The notes beneath the pieces are model-generated. The model saw nothing but the letters and a program-made list of their open reading frames with translations. It had not been told where the DNA came from and ran no database searches. Of a DNA stretch of 64,000 nucleotides, positions 33,699-45,431 are shown piece after piece. Every line of letters begins with the position of its first letter. The first letter of the stretch is position 1. The position numbers and the translations under genes are program-made. The stretch is from Diphasiastrum complanatum. Its lineage: Eukaryota > Streptophyta > Lycopodiopsida > Lycopodiales > Lycopodiaceae. The stretch is taken from the NCBI GenBank assembly GCA_029204225.1, contig CM055106.1, positions 10,735,988 through 10,799,987 of the forward strand. Direction: 5' to 3'.

Positions 33699-36032
33699 TC
33701 CACCCCACCTTTATAAAATCTGATGTCCTCATCAGATGTCAGATTAAAGTAAAGGTGTCTCCCAATTAAAATAACTATACATTTAAGCTACTTGGCACAA
33801 TACTCAATTTACTGGCCACTTTTTATTAACATTGAAGCTGGCACACCACAAGTCGGAGGCTCAGCTCTCTGTACTAAAAAATTACATAACTTAAAATATC
33901 TCTTTGTCTGGGAAAAGCGTATATCTTATATCGCTTTCGTAAAACCCAAGAACCTTATTAACTGGTGACAGAGGCCTTTCTTTGAAATGTTCGCCCCTGT
34001 CGCTTCTAAATTTCGACTTTGGAACTCCTTTGAGCTCCTGATTTGTCCTTCATGCACTTTGTGTTGAGATCCTTGAGCTCCAAATTTGATCAGTTCCGCA
34101 CAGGTATCAAGGCTCCCTGAGCCAAAGGATTTATCGTTTGATTGTCCACTTTATGGTCCACTCCGTGCCTTGTTGCTTCTGCACCTTGATTTCTCTCCTT
34201 GTCCCAGCCTGATCTTGATACATTTCCTTCTTGGCTCTTTAAGGTAGGCAAAGATTGAGTACTCCGCAATGCACCTCTCACTTAGCTTGAAGTAGCTCTT
34301 TGAATCAGCCCAAATGTAACCATTGACCTCGTGGAAAGCCAAAGGGTTGCACCAATTTGATCCGCATACGAACTATCTCTTCGCGTTTGAAGCACCATGT
34401 CCGTCGCACAAAACCTGACTTTCACAAATCCATCACTGATCAGTTGCCTCACAATCAAAACAAGAAATGTACATCTAGCTTGGCTTCAAGTAGCTCTCTT
34501 TGAATCAGACACATGCATCCAGAGTTTACACTAGTCCAATCTCAATGCAAACTATCTCTTAGCGTTCGTTCGAAATACCAAGTCTCTCATGCAAGACTCA
34601 ACTTTCATAGTCCTTCATTGATCAACTATATTACATGTAACACAAGCTAGCGTACTCATATGTTTCCTCATCATTGCTGGTCCAGAGAAAGCCTATAACA
34701 AGCTTTTCTTTCCACAACAAAAACTTGTTAACTTATTAGGTCCAAAGTTTGTCAGTCTCCTCGTGTGAGTATGGCTAGGTCACCTTGAATTTGCCCCCGT
34801 TTTGATCAACTTTCATTCAAAATTTGCCCCAAGAGAGAGGTGTGTGTGATAGTTCCCCTCCACTTATAAAATCAGCTGATTGGACTTAGAGTAGAGTTCT
34901 TCGGAAAAAAAGCCTTTCCAACACTTTGCTTCCCATCTGCTAGGATTATGGCTCGATCCAACTTGTTGCCAATCTCTGAAAAGGATCCTAGTCTTTCCCC
35001 TTTGAGGAAAAACCCAACTGATACTGGATATCACCCATGCTCAGTGAGTTTCAGTTCCAAAGTTGGCCGTCCCAAAATGAAGACCAACTGCTCCATAGAA
35101 GATCTCCCCTGAAATTGCCCTTTCCAACTTTTGACTTCCTGCTTGCGTCTTGGTGGGCGTTGTCGCAAATGAAACTAACCCAAAAAACAGGCTAGCCATC
35201 CATCCTTTGCAAACATTGAGTCGTTTCGTTGCCGTTCACGTGCGAGTACTTGAACTGCAAATCCGTCCCACAGATTCTGTAGTCCTCTTTGTTTGATGGT
35301 ATCAGCCTTCAAAAGAAAGGTTCCTCCTCGAGCCATCAGCCCCTTGTATCACAAGCAATCATGCAAACCAGGCAAAGCACGAGCACTAAGACTCACCACG
35401 AATACATACAAATAAGACACTCAGGCAGGTTTACTAACAAGTAACAAAGACAAGGCCCCCCTTTGAGATGGTCCTGCCAACGGACCTTTGCATGGCCGCG
35501 CCCATACAAATCGATCACAGAATCAGCCCACATAGGACACCCCTCCAACTATTCGTGCTTTCACCATTAAGCAGCACATTGCCTCAATCACGCCCCATCA
35601 CTTTCTGGTCGATAGCCCTTATAGCTAAACGATCGGCAGCTATTCCGCATCAGCAGCTAAACCCCCGTGCTTTACACCCGAATTCGAACAACATCTCAGT
35701 ATCAATGGTTAGCCCGTATAGTTCGAATATGTCACCCCGCACCCCACAAGGCACAGACCGTGCTTACGCCAACCTAATGGCAGCACACTGCCTCATCTGT
35801 CCTACGTGCAGACAACGCCAAGCCCGAACCGCGAGAACTGACCATGCTTACACCTCAAGGGTAGCACCTTGACTCATCAAGTCCCCCGTTCTGCCGACCA
35901 CCCCGACCGTGGATGCACCCCTGCTTACACTATGGATAGCACCTTGCACAACAGTTGTCTTGATGAACTCCAAACAGTGGCCATTTTTGTGAGATCCGCA
36001 TAGCTGTGTGGCCAGTCGACTTTGATACCACA
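33699..36032 (-). other. Internal region of E2, no genes
   Basis: Matches the E1 internal region in reverse orientation. The tandem array is reduced to about one unit plus a rearranged piece (about 35560-35780). Short frames shared with other copies (for example 34090-34342) have no known domain. Confidence 0.85.
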
Positions 36033-36812
36033 TGTAGCGCAGGCATCCCAAAGGGAGCCGGGAACCACGACTTAGTTTTCCAGCCTTCATTTCTTGCCAT
36101 CCAAACCCACTTGACATACAAGCAGCCAACTTGCCAACAACAATCAGACTTAACCAACTTGAAGTTCCGAAAATCAGCATTGAGATCCAACCTGGCGCCA
36201 TGCCAGATCGAGGGTCCCGATATGGGTGACTTCCCTCCAAGCAAGCCGCCCGACATACATCAAACTTAACCAACTTGAAGCTTCGTTACAAACGAGTAAC
36301 ATCCATTCCAACCAAGCGGTCTGACTTACATCAGACTTAACCAACTGAAAGCTTTGTCACGAGCACTGGAAGCCAACCTGGCGCCACGCCAGACTGGACA
36401 GCCATAAACAGGTAACTTTCACTGAAGCAAGCCATCCAACTCAGGTTAGAGCCCGTTCCCCAAGAGCTTAACCCATTCACCTTCATGCAAGGAACACTCA
36501 GAACCACAAGCCGCAACAGATATGGAGACAATCAGTTCCTGGACCAAATGGTCCCGACAGCATACCGCTGGCGCCACGAACCGAATGGTCCCGACGGCAT
36601 ACCGCTGGCGTCTCGGGATACAACCCTCAACTATGTGCCAACTTAAAAATTTTGAAGCGGCCTTACAACTGGCGCTTTTACCGAACACTGAAATCCAGAA
36701 GGTAATCGGAGTTGGTTTGAGGAAAATTCCACTTTATTGATAAATCTGAGAAGGTTACATTTCAAGTGTGTGACCGACCCTAGTCTCCGGGGAGCTGGCA
36801 TGCCAAGCCGAG

Positions 36813-39800
36813 TGTAGCGCAGGCATCCCAAAGGGAGCCGGGAACCACGACTTAGCTTCCCAGCCTTCAACTATTGCCTTCCAAACCCACTTGACACACA
36901 AGCAGCCAATTCGCCAACAACGATCAGACTTAACCAACTTAAAGTTTTGAAAACCAACATTGAGATCCAACCTGGCGCCATGCCAGATCGGGGGTCCCGA
37001 CGTGGGTGACTTCCCTCCAAGCAAGCCGCCCGACATACATCAAACTTAACCAACTCGAAGCTTCGTTACAAACGAGTAACATCCATTCCAAGCAAGCGGT
37101 CTGACTTACATCAGACTTAACCAACTGAAAGCTTCGTCACGAGCGCTGGAAGCCAACCTGGCGCCACGCCAGACTGGACAGCCATAAACAGGTAACATCC
37201 ACCCAAGCAAGCCATCCAACTCAGCCGACAGGTTAGAGCCCGTTCCCCAAGAGCTTAACCCATTCACGTTCATGCAAGGAACACTCAGAACCACAAGCCG
37301 CGACAAATATGGAAACAACCAGTTCCTGGACCAAATGGTCCCGACAGCATACCGCTGGCGCCACGGACCGAATGGTCCCGACGGCATGCCGCTGGCGTCC
37401 CGGGATACGACCCTCAGCTATGTGCCAAGTTAAAAATTTTGAAAGCGGCCTTACAACTGGCGCTTTTACCGAACACTGAAACCCAGAAGGTAATCAGAGT
37501 CAGTTTGAGGAAAATCCCACTTTATTGATAAATCTGAGAAGGTTACATTTCAAGTGTGTGACCGACCCTAGTCTCCGGGGCGCTAGCATGCCAAGGCGAG
37601 AGCCATGACAACATTCCAGCAAGGGAGGCTGAGACTTGGTTGGAGCTCGCCCTGAGTCGCAACCCGCACTCCCCTATAGTATTGGTGTGATTTGGCACCC
37701 CCCTCATACCAAGCACTCTACCTAAGCTGGTAAAGCACGTTTTTCTCTCTCTAGAATTTTCTCTTTCTAGAAAGTCATTTTCTCTCTCTAGATTTTATTG
37801 ATCCCCAGGCTTCCTTTAATCATGCCTAGATCGTGTGAGGTGATTGCACATCGATCTGAGCTCTCTGGACTCCGCTAGAACCGATCAAAGATTTTCAGCC
37901 ATAGGAACTTGGCGCCGGCTGGATTCTGGTCACAGTGGCGCCGGGAGCAGCGCCGGCGCCTTTGGCGCCGGGAGCAGCAGGAGCGCTGCTGGCGCCGGGG
38001 ACATAGCTGGCGTCGATGGCGCCGGAAGTAAAGCTTGTAAAGGTAGCTTTACAACATCCACCCCACCTTTATAAAATCTGATGTCCTCATCAGATGTCAG
38101 ATTAAAGTAAAGGTGTCTCCCAATTAAAATGACTATACATTTAAGCTACTTGGCACAGTACTCAATTTACTGGCCACTTTTTATTAACATTGAAGCTGGC
38201 GCGCCACAAGTCGGAGGCTCAGCTCTTTGTATAGAAAAATTACATAACTTGAAAATATATCTTTGTCTGGAAAAAGCGTAGATTTGATATCGCTTTCGTA
38301 AAACCCGAGAACCTTATTAACTGGTGACAGAGGCCTTTCTTTGAAATGTTCGCCCCTGTCGCTTTTGACATTCGAGTTTGGAACTCCTTTGAGCTCCTGA
38401 TTTGTCCAGTTCCGCACAGGTATCAAGGCTCCCTGAGCCGAAGGATTTATCATTTGATTGCCCACTTTATGGTCCACTCCGTGCCTTGTTGCTTCTGCAC
38501 CTTGATTTCTCTCCTTGTCCCAGCCTGATCTTGATACTTTTCCATCTTGGCTCTTTAAGGTAGGCAAAGATTGAGTATTCCGCAATGCACCTCTCACTTA
38601 GCTTGAAGTAGCTCTTTAATCAGCCCAAATGTAACCATTGACCTCGTGGAAAGCCAAAGGGTCGCACCAGTTTGATTCGCATCCGAACTATCTCTTCGCG
38701 TTTGTTTGAAGCACCATGTCCGTCGCGCAAAACTTGACTTTCACAATTCCATCACTGGTCAGTTGCCTCACAGTCAAAACAAGAAGTGTACATCGAGCTT
38801 GGCTTCAAGTAGCTCTCTTTGAATCAGAAACATGCACCCAGAGTTTGCACTAATCCGATCTCAACGCGAACTGTCCCTTAACGTCCGTTCGAAATACCAA
38901 GCCTTTCATGCAAGACTCAACTTTCATAGTTCCTTCATTGATCAACTGCCTTACACGTAACACAAGCCAGCGTACTCATATATTTCCTCATCATTGCTGG
39001 TCCAGAGAAAGCCTATAACAAACTTTCCTTTCCCAACAAAAACTTGTCAATTTATTAGGTCCAAAGTTCGCCAGTCTCCTCGTGTGAGTATGGCTAGGTC
39101 ACCTTGAATTTGCCCCCATTTTGATCAACTTTCATTCAAAATTTGCCCCAAGAGAGAGGTGTGTGTGATAGTTCCCCTCCACTTAATAAATCAGCTGATC
39201 GGACTTAGAGTAGAGTTCTTCGGACAAAAAGCCTTTCCAACACTTTGCTTCCCATCTGCTAGGATTATGGCTCGATCCAACTTGTTGCCAATCTCTGAAG
39301 AGGATCCTAGTCTTTTCCCCTTTGAGGAAAAACCCAACTGATACTGGATATCACCCATGCTCAGTGAGTTTCAGTTTCGAAGGTGGCCGTCCCAAAATGA
39401 AGACCAACTGCTCCATAGAAGATCTCCCCTGAAATTGCCCTTTCCAACTTTTGACTTCCTGCTTGCGTCTGGTGGTCGTTGTCGCAAATGAAACTAACCC
39501 AAGAAACAGGCTAGCCATCCATCCTTTGCAAACATTGAGTCGTTTCGTTGTCGTTCACGTGTGAGTACTTGAACTGCAAATCCGCCCCACAGATTCTGTA
39601 GTCCTCTTTGTTTGATGGTATCAGCCTTCAAAAGAAAAGGTTCCTTCTCGAGCCATCAACTCCTTGTATCACAAGCAATCATGCAAACCAAACAAAGCAC
39701 GAGTACTAAGACTCACCACGAATACATACAAGTAAGACACTCAGGCAGGTTTACTAACAAGTAACAAAGACAAGGTCCCACTTTGAGATGGTCCTGCCAA

Positions 39801-41981
39801 ACGACCTTTGCCTGGCCACGCCATACAAATCGATCACAGAATCAGCCCACATAGGACACCCCTCCAACCATCCGTGCTTTCACCATTAAGCAGCACATTG
39901 CCTCAGTCACGCCCCACCACTTTTTGGTCGATAGCCCTTATAGCTAAACGATCGGCAGCTATCCTTGAATATACCACCCCCGTGGACGCACCCGTGCTTT
40001 CACCGTCAGGCAGCACATTGCCTCAGTAACGCCCCCACCAAATCTCGTCGATAGCCCTTATAGCTAAACGATCGGCAGCGTACCCCCCAATCGTGGACGC
40101 ACCCGTGCTTTCACCGTTAGGCAGCACATTACCTCAGTAACGCCCCCACCAAATTTGGTCGATAGCCCTTATAGCTAAACGAATGGCAGCTATCCTTGAA
40201 TATACCACCCCCGTGGACGCACCCGTGCTTTCACCGTTAGGCAGCACATTGCCTCAGTAACGCCCCCACCAAATTTAGTCGATAGCCCTTATAGCTAAAC
40301 GATCGGCAGCATACCACCCAAATCGTGGACGCACCCGTGCTTTCACCGTTAGGCAGCACATTGCCTCAGTAACGCCCCCACCAAATTTGGTCGATAGCCC
40401 TTATAGCTAAACGAACGGTGGCCATCGCGAATATGTCACCCCGCACCCCACAAGGCACAGACCGTGCTTACACCATCCTAATGGTAGCACATTGCCTCAT
40501 CTGTCCTACGTGCAGACGGCGCCAGGCCCGAACCGCGGCAACTGACCGTGCTTACACCTAAAGGGCAACACTTTGACTCATCAAGCCCCCGTCCTGCCAA
40601 CCACCCCGACAGTGGACGCACCCGTGCTTACACTGTGGGCAGCACCTTGCACAACAGTTGTCTTGATGAACCCCAAACCGTGGCAATTTCCGTGAGATTC
40701 GCATAGCTGACACGCCAGTCGGCTCTGATACCACATGTAGCGCAGGCATCCCAAAGGGAGCCGGGAACCACGACTTAGCTTCCCAGCCTTCAACTATTGC
40801 CATCCAAACCCACTTGACACACAAGCAGCCAACTCGCCAACAACAATCAGACTTAACCAACTTAAAGTTCTGAAAACCAACATTGAGATCCAACCTGGCG
40901 CCATGCCAGATCGGGGGTCCCGACGTGGGTGACTTCCCTCCAAGCAAGCCGCCTGACATACATCAGACTTAACCAACTCGAAGCTTCATTACAAACGAGT
41001 AACATCCATTCCAAGCAAGCGGTCTGACTTACATCAGACTTAACCAATTGAAAGCTTCGTCACGAGCGCTGGAAACCAACCTGGCGCCACGCCAGACTGG
41101 ACAGCCATAAACAGGTAACATCCACCCAAGCAAGCCATCCAACTCAGCCGACAGGTTAGAGCCCGTTCCCCAAGAGCTTAACCCATTCACGTTCATGCAA
41201 GGAACACTCAGAACCACAAGCCGCGACAGATATGGAAACAACCAGTTCCTGGACCAAATGGTCCCGACAGCATACCGCTGGGGCCACGGACCGAATGGTC
41301 CCGACGGCATACCACTGGCGTCCCGGGATACGACCCTCAACTATGTGCCAAGTTAAAATTTTTGAAAGCGGCCTTACAACTGGCGCTTTTACCGAACACT
41401 GAAACCCAGAAGGTAATCAGAGTCAGTTTGAGGAAAATCCCACTTTATTGATAAATCTGAGAAGGTTACATTTCAAGTGTGTGACCAACCCTAGTCTCCG
41501 GGGAGCTAGCATGCCAAGGCGAGAGCCATGACAACATTCCAGCAAGGGAGGCTGAGACTTGGTTGGAGCTTGCCCTGAGTCGCAACCCGCACTCCCCTAT
41601 AGTATTGGTGTGATTCGGCACCCCCCCCTCATACCAAGCAGTCTACCCAAGCTGGTAAAGCACGTTTTTCTCTCTCTAGGATTTTCGCTTTCTAGAAAGT
41701 CATTTTCTCGCTCTAGGTTTTATTGATCCCCAGGCTTCCTTTAATCATGCCTAGATCGTGTGAGGTGATTGCACATCGATCTGAGCTCTCTGGACTCCGC
41801 TAGAACCGATCAAAGATTTTCAGCCATAGGAACTTGGTGCCGGCTGGATTCTGGTCACAGTGGCGCTAGGAGCAGCGCCGACGCCTTTGGCGCCGGGAGC
41901 AGCAGGAGCGCTGCTGGCGCCAGGGACATAGCTGGCGCCGAGGGCGCCAGAAGTAAAGCTTGTAAAGGTAGCTTTACAACA
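36813..41981 (-). mobile_element. Family L element E3 (minus), complete
   Basis: 5169 bp flanked by the duplication CCGAG (36808-36812 and 41982-41986), inserted in the 5' LTR of E2. The 3' LTR is 36813-38056 and the 5' LTR is 40736-41981. The internal region is 38057-40735. The primer binding site (ggctctgatacca at 40721-40733) is perfect. The LTR pair has more differences than that of E1, so E3 is older than E1 but younger than E2. It has no gag or pol. Confidence 0.93.
39871..40440 (-). repeat. Tandem repeat array of E3 (five units, alternating lengths)
   Basis: Reverse-complement counterpart of the E1 array. Units are marked by cgtgctttcacc at about 39873, 39992, 40106, 40223 and 40336, with both unit types present. 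Conservation of the array in E1 and E3 shows it belongs to the family and is not a local expansion. Confidence 0.88.
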
Positions 41982-43465
41982 CCGAGTGCCATGACAACAT
42001 TCCAGCAAGGGAGGCTGAGACTTGGTTGGAGCTCGCCCTGAGTCGCAACCCGCACTCCCCTATAGTATTTGTGGGATTCGGCACCCCCCCTAATACCAAG
42101 CACTCTACCCAGACTGGTAAAGCACAATTTTCTCTCTCTAGAAAGTCATTTTCTTTCTCTAGATTTTATTGATCCCCAGGCTCCCTTTCAATGCCTACAT
42201 CGTGTGAGGTGATGGCACATCGATTTAAGCTCTCTGGACTTCGCTAGAACTGATCAAAGATTTTCAGCCATAGGAACTTGACGTCGGTTGGATTCTGGTC
42301 ACAGTGGCGCCGACGCCGAGAGCAGCAGGGGCACTGCTGGCGCCGGGGACAATGTTGGCGCCAGTGGTGCCGGAAGTAAAGCTTGTAAAGGTAGCTTTAA
42401 AACAGAAGTCAAGAGAGCTCAGATCGATGTGCAATCACCTCACACGATCTAGGCATGATTAAAGGAAGCCTGAGGATCAATAAAATCCAGAGAGAGAAAA
42501 TGACTTTCTAGAAAGAGAAAAGTCTAGAGAGATAAAAATGTGCTTTACCAGCCTGGGTAGAGTGCTTGGTATGAGGGGGGTGCCGAATCCCACCAATACT
42601 ATAGGGGAGTGCGGGTTGCGACTCAGGGCGAGCTCCAACCAAGTCTCAGCCTCCCTTGCTGGAATGTTGTCATGGCTCTCACCTTGGCATGCTAGCACCC
42701 CAGAGACTAGGGTCGGTCACACACTTGAAATGTAACCTTCTCAGATCTATCAATAAAGCGAGATTTTCCTCAAATTGACTCTGATTACCTTATGGGTTTC
42801 AGTGTTCGGTAAAAGCGCTAGTTGTAAGGCCGCTTCAAAATTTTTAAGTTGGCACATAGCTGAGGGTCGTATCCCGGGACGCCAGCGGTATGCAATCGGG
42901 ACCATTTGGTCAATGGCGCCAGTGGTATGCTGTCTGGACCATTTGGTCCAGGACATGGTTGTCTCCATATCTGTCGCGGCTTGTGGTTCTGAGTATTCCT
43001 TGCATGAACGTGGATGAGTTAAGCTCTTGGGGAACGGGCTCTAACCTGTCGGTTGAGTTGGATGGCTTGCTTGGGTGGAAAGTTACTTGTTTATGGCTGT
43101 CCAGTCTAGCGTGGTGCCAGGTTGGCTTCCAGCGATCGTGACGAAGCTTTCAGTTGGTTAAGTCTGATATAAGTCAGACCGCTTGGTTGGAATGGATGCT
43201 ACTCATTTGTAACAAAGCTTCGAGTTGGTTAAGTTTGATGTATGTCGGGCGGCTTGCTCGGAGGGAAGTCACCCACATCGGGACCCCCGATCTGGCATGG
43301 TGCCAGGTTGGATCTCAATGTTGGTTTTCGGAACTTCAAGTTGGTTAAGTCTGATCGTTGTTGGCAAGTTGGCTGCTTGTATGTCAAGTGGGTTTGGATG
43401 GCAAGAGTTGAAGGCTGGGAAACTAAGTCATGGTTCCTGGCTCCCTTTGGGATGCCTGCGCTACA

Positions 43466-43923
43466 TGTGGTATCAGAGCAGACTGGCCGGTCAGCTATGC
43501 GGATCTCACGGAAATGGCCATTGTTTGGGGTTCATCAAAACAACTGTTGTGCAAGGTGCTGCCCACAGTGTAAGCCCGAGTGCATCCACGGTTGGGGTGG
43601 TCGGTAGAACAGGGGACTTGATGAGTCAAGGTGCTGCCTTTGAGGTGTAAGCACGGTCAGTTTCTGCGGTTCGGGCCTAGCGTCGTCTACACGTAGGACA
43701 GATGAGGCAATGTGCTGCCATTAGGTTGGTGTAAGCACGGTGTGTGCCTTGTGGGGTGCGGGGTGACATTTTCGCGATAGCCACCGTTCATTTAGATATA
43801 AGGGCTATCGACCAAATTTAGTGGGGGTGTTACTGAGGCAATGTGCTACCTAACGGTGAAAGCACGGGTGCGTCCACGATTTGGGTGTTATGTTGCCGAT
43901 CGTTTAGCTATAAGGGCTATCGA
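43466..43923 (+). other. E0 internal leader, truncated
   Basis: Begins with the primer binding site and contains the diverged first leader repeat and the start of the second (tagctataagggctatcga at about 43904). Sequence identity with family L ends here at the stop codon of the histone-like frame, marking a rearrangement joint. Confidence 0.85.
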
Positions 43924-44598
43924 CTAGAGCAAATCTATATATGTATAAAACTTGGGAGGAGGAGGAGGAGGTGGATGTGTAGTATCTACAGCAATTATAG
44001 GAGTATCCAAAACAGAGGTAGCTATATTTACAACATTATCAACAGCAGCATTGTCTACAATGGATTCTGGGATAGGCTTCACAGAATCTGAAGGGTTAGG
44101 CTTCACTTTCTTAGGAGCACGCTTGGGGGCTGTCTGCTTCCTAGGACGCTTCGTAGGAAGATTAGTCCTATCTACAAGAGTTGGTCTAGGAGCAGTAGGC
44201 TGAGATACATGTAACCTACAGTACCTATCCCTCATTCTCATCAGAAGCTAAAAATCCTTGGGCATTATGGTAACCCTCTTGGTATGGATGGCAAGCAAAA
44301 AAAAATCTTAAAAAAAAGGACTAATATAATCTTCAACAGCCTCCTAAAGGCACTGAAGAGCACTCGGTGTGAATCTAACGTGTTGTCCGAGATCATTTCT
44401 TGTTATGTTCCAGATAGCACGGTAGAATGGAGCTCTTGGGATCAACAGAGCTGTTGACCTCTGATACTTGCGTATCTCAGAGAGCCACCTACTACGGTTG
44501 CGCGTTCTAGGTCTAGCAGGTGGTGTGATGGCAACCGTAGGAGATGAGGATGAGCCAGGAGAGAAGAAGTCCCTCCTTGTTTGCTTTCTCCTATCCAT
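43924..44598 (-). pseudogene. CENH3-like histone H3 variant with long C-terminal extension, three nonsense codons
   Basis: A single frame of 225 codons runs from ATG at 44598 to TAG at 43924. Residues 1-37 form a Ser/Arg-rich tail. Residues 39-125 match the H3 fold: EIRKYQRSTALLIPRAPF, then loop 1 and FTPSALQCL, EAVEDYI, and AIHTKRVTIMPKD. LLIP.APF and a loop 1 one residue longer than canonical H3 are CENH3 features. Codons 85 (TAG for an expected Gln), 97 (TAA for an expected Glu) and 117 (TAG for an expected Gln) are nonsense, yet the frame is otherwise unbroken. About 100 extra residues follow, with RPRKQTAPKRAPKKVKP and a proline run near the end. Histone identity is firm; CENH3 identity is an inference. 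Confidence 0.8.
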
Positions 44599-45431
44599 GG
44601 GCGTGTACTATGTGATAGCAGACTTGTGCGTGAAGGTTAGGATGAGAAGGGAGGGATGATAAAGAACTCGCAGAGGACCGCTATGTACGGACAGAATGTA
44701 CGATATATCGGACCTGTGCGAGTCAAATATCAGAGAGAACGATTAGATTTGAGGAAAGACGCACAAGTGCAATATGGGGTGACACGTAGGCAGACGTATC
44801 GGACCTGTGCACATGGAAGGCAATAGGAGGAATTTCGATTGTGAAGGACGCGCACAAATGCGATATGCGGAGTGAAAAAAAAAAGCGAAAAAAGTTCATC
44901 AAAATTTGTGATTTTATATCGGGGTTTGCACATGCGAAAGAACGTCCTGTCACACGTGTGGGCGTTGTACGAACAAATACGGGAGCGACACATGTCACCC
45001 TGTCATATTACACGTGTGGGATTTGTACGATCGAATGCGAGAGCAACACATGTTTTTGAGCAATCAAATGAATACGCGACACGTGTCCATGTGTCATTTC
45101 ACACGTGTGCAGGTGTCATCTCACACGTGCATGCGCCTATTGTCCAATTGAAAGTAGACACGTGTCCTAAGTTCGGTGACCACACGTGCAAAAATTTAGT
45201 ATAAATGGCGCGAAAACCGATTAATTTTGTATCTTTTCAGTTCTCGAAATTCGCGACATATCGCTTTTGTGCGTGATCATTGCTGTCCGTTTGCTTGCAA
45301 CTATACCTACTCGTGCACAAGTGCGATATTCTATATCTGTCTGCCGTACATATCCATCTTCTGCACCATTTTGATAGTTATTGTTGGTTCAGTTCTCCCA
45401 CACGCACAAGTGCAATATTCACGTTACTGCC
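44599..45431. promoter_or_regulatory. Bidirectional intergenic region with seven CACGTG cores, TATA box and E2F-type site
   Basis: The two genes start on opposite sides of this 833-bp region. CACGTG cores lie at 44953, 45011, 45080, 45102, 45124, 45159 and 45183. The first two belong to a diverged tandem repeat of about 58 bp. TATAAAT at 45200 is directly followed by GGCGCGAAA (45207-45215), a perfect E2F-type site on the reverse strand. Four copies of a word like CGCACAAGTGCRATAT lie at 44760, 44851, 45314 and 45413. CACGTG binds bZIP and bHLH factors in plants, and E2F sites mark S-phase genes, including histones. Confidence 0.7.

Larger units (their letters stand above)
27371..42404 (-). 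mobile_element. Family L element E2 (minus), complete but hosting E1 and E3
   Basis: Minus-oriented element whose two ends are flanked by the 5-bp duplication GAAGT (27366-27370 and 42405-42409). Its 3' LTR is 27371-27555 plus 32775-33698, interrupted by E1. Its internal region is 33699-36032. Its 5' LTR is 36033-36812 plus 41987-42404, interrupted by E3. The primer binding site (36020-36030) is mutated (ctttgatacca instead of gctctgatacca). The 3' LTR lacks roughly 100 bp near 33600. No gag or pol is encoded. Confidence 0.9.
27185..43923 (+). mobile_element. Family L element E0 (plus), interrupted by E2 and 3'-truncated
   Basis: The 5' LTR of E0 is 27185-27370 continued by 42410-43465, which sums to about 1242 bp, the normal LTR length. 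The gap is exactly element E2. A primer binding site follows at 43468-43480 (tggtatcagagca, one mismatch at its end). Internal sequence runs to about 43923, inside the tandem repeat region, and then changes abruptly to the histone-like gene. The 3' part and 3' LTR are missing. Confidence 0.85.

Noticed and set aside
43952-44203. Plus-strand Gly-rich frame
   Set aside because: It is the antisense of the Pro-rich and basic tail of the histone-like frame.
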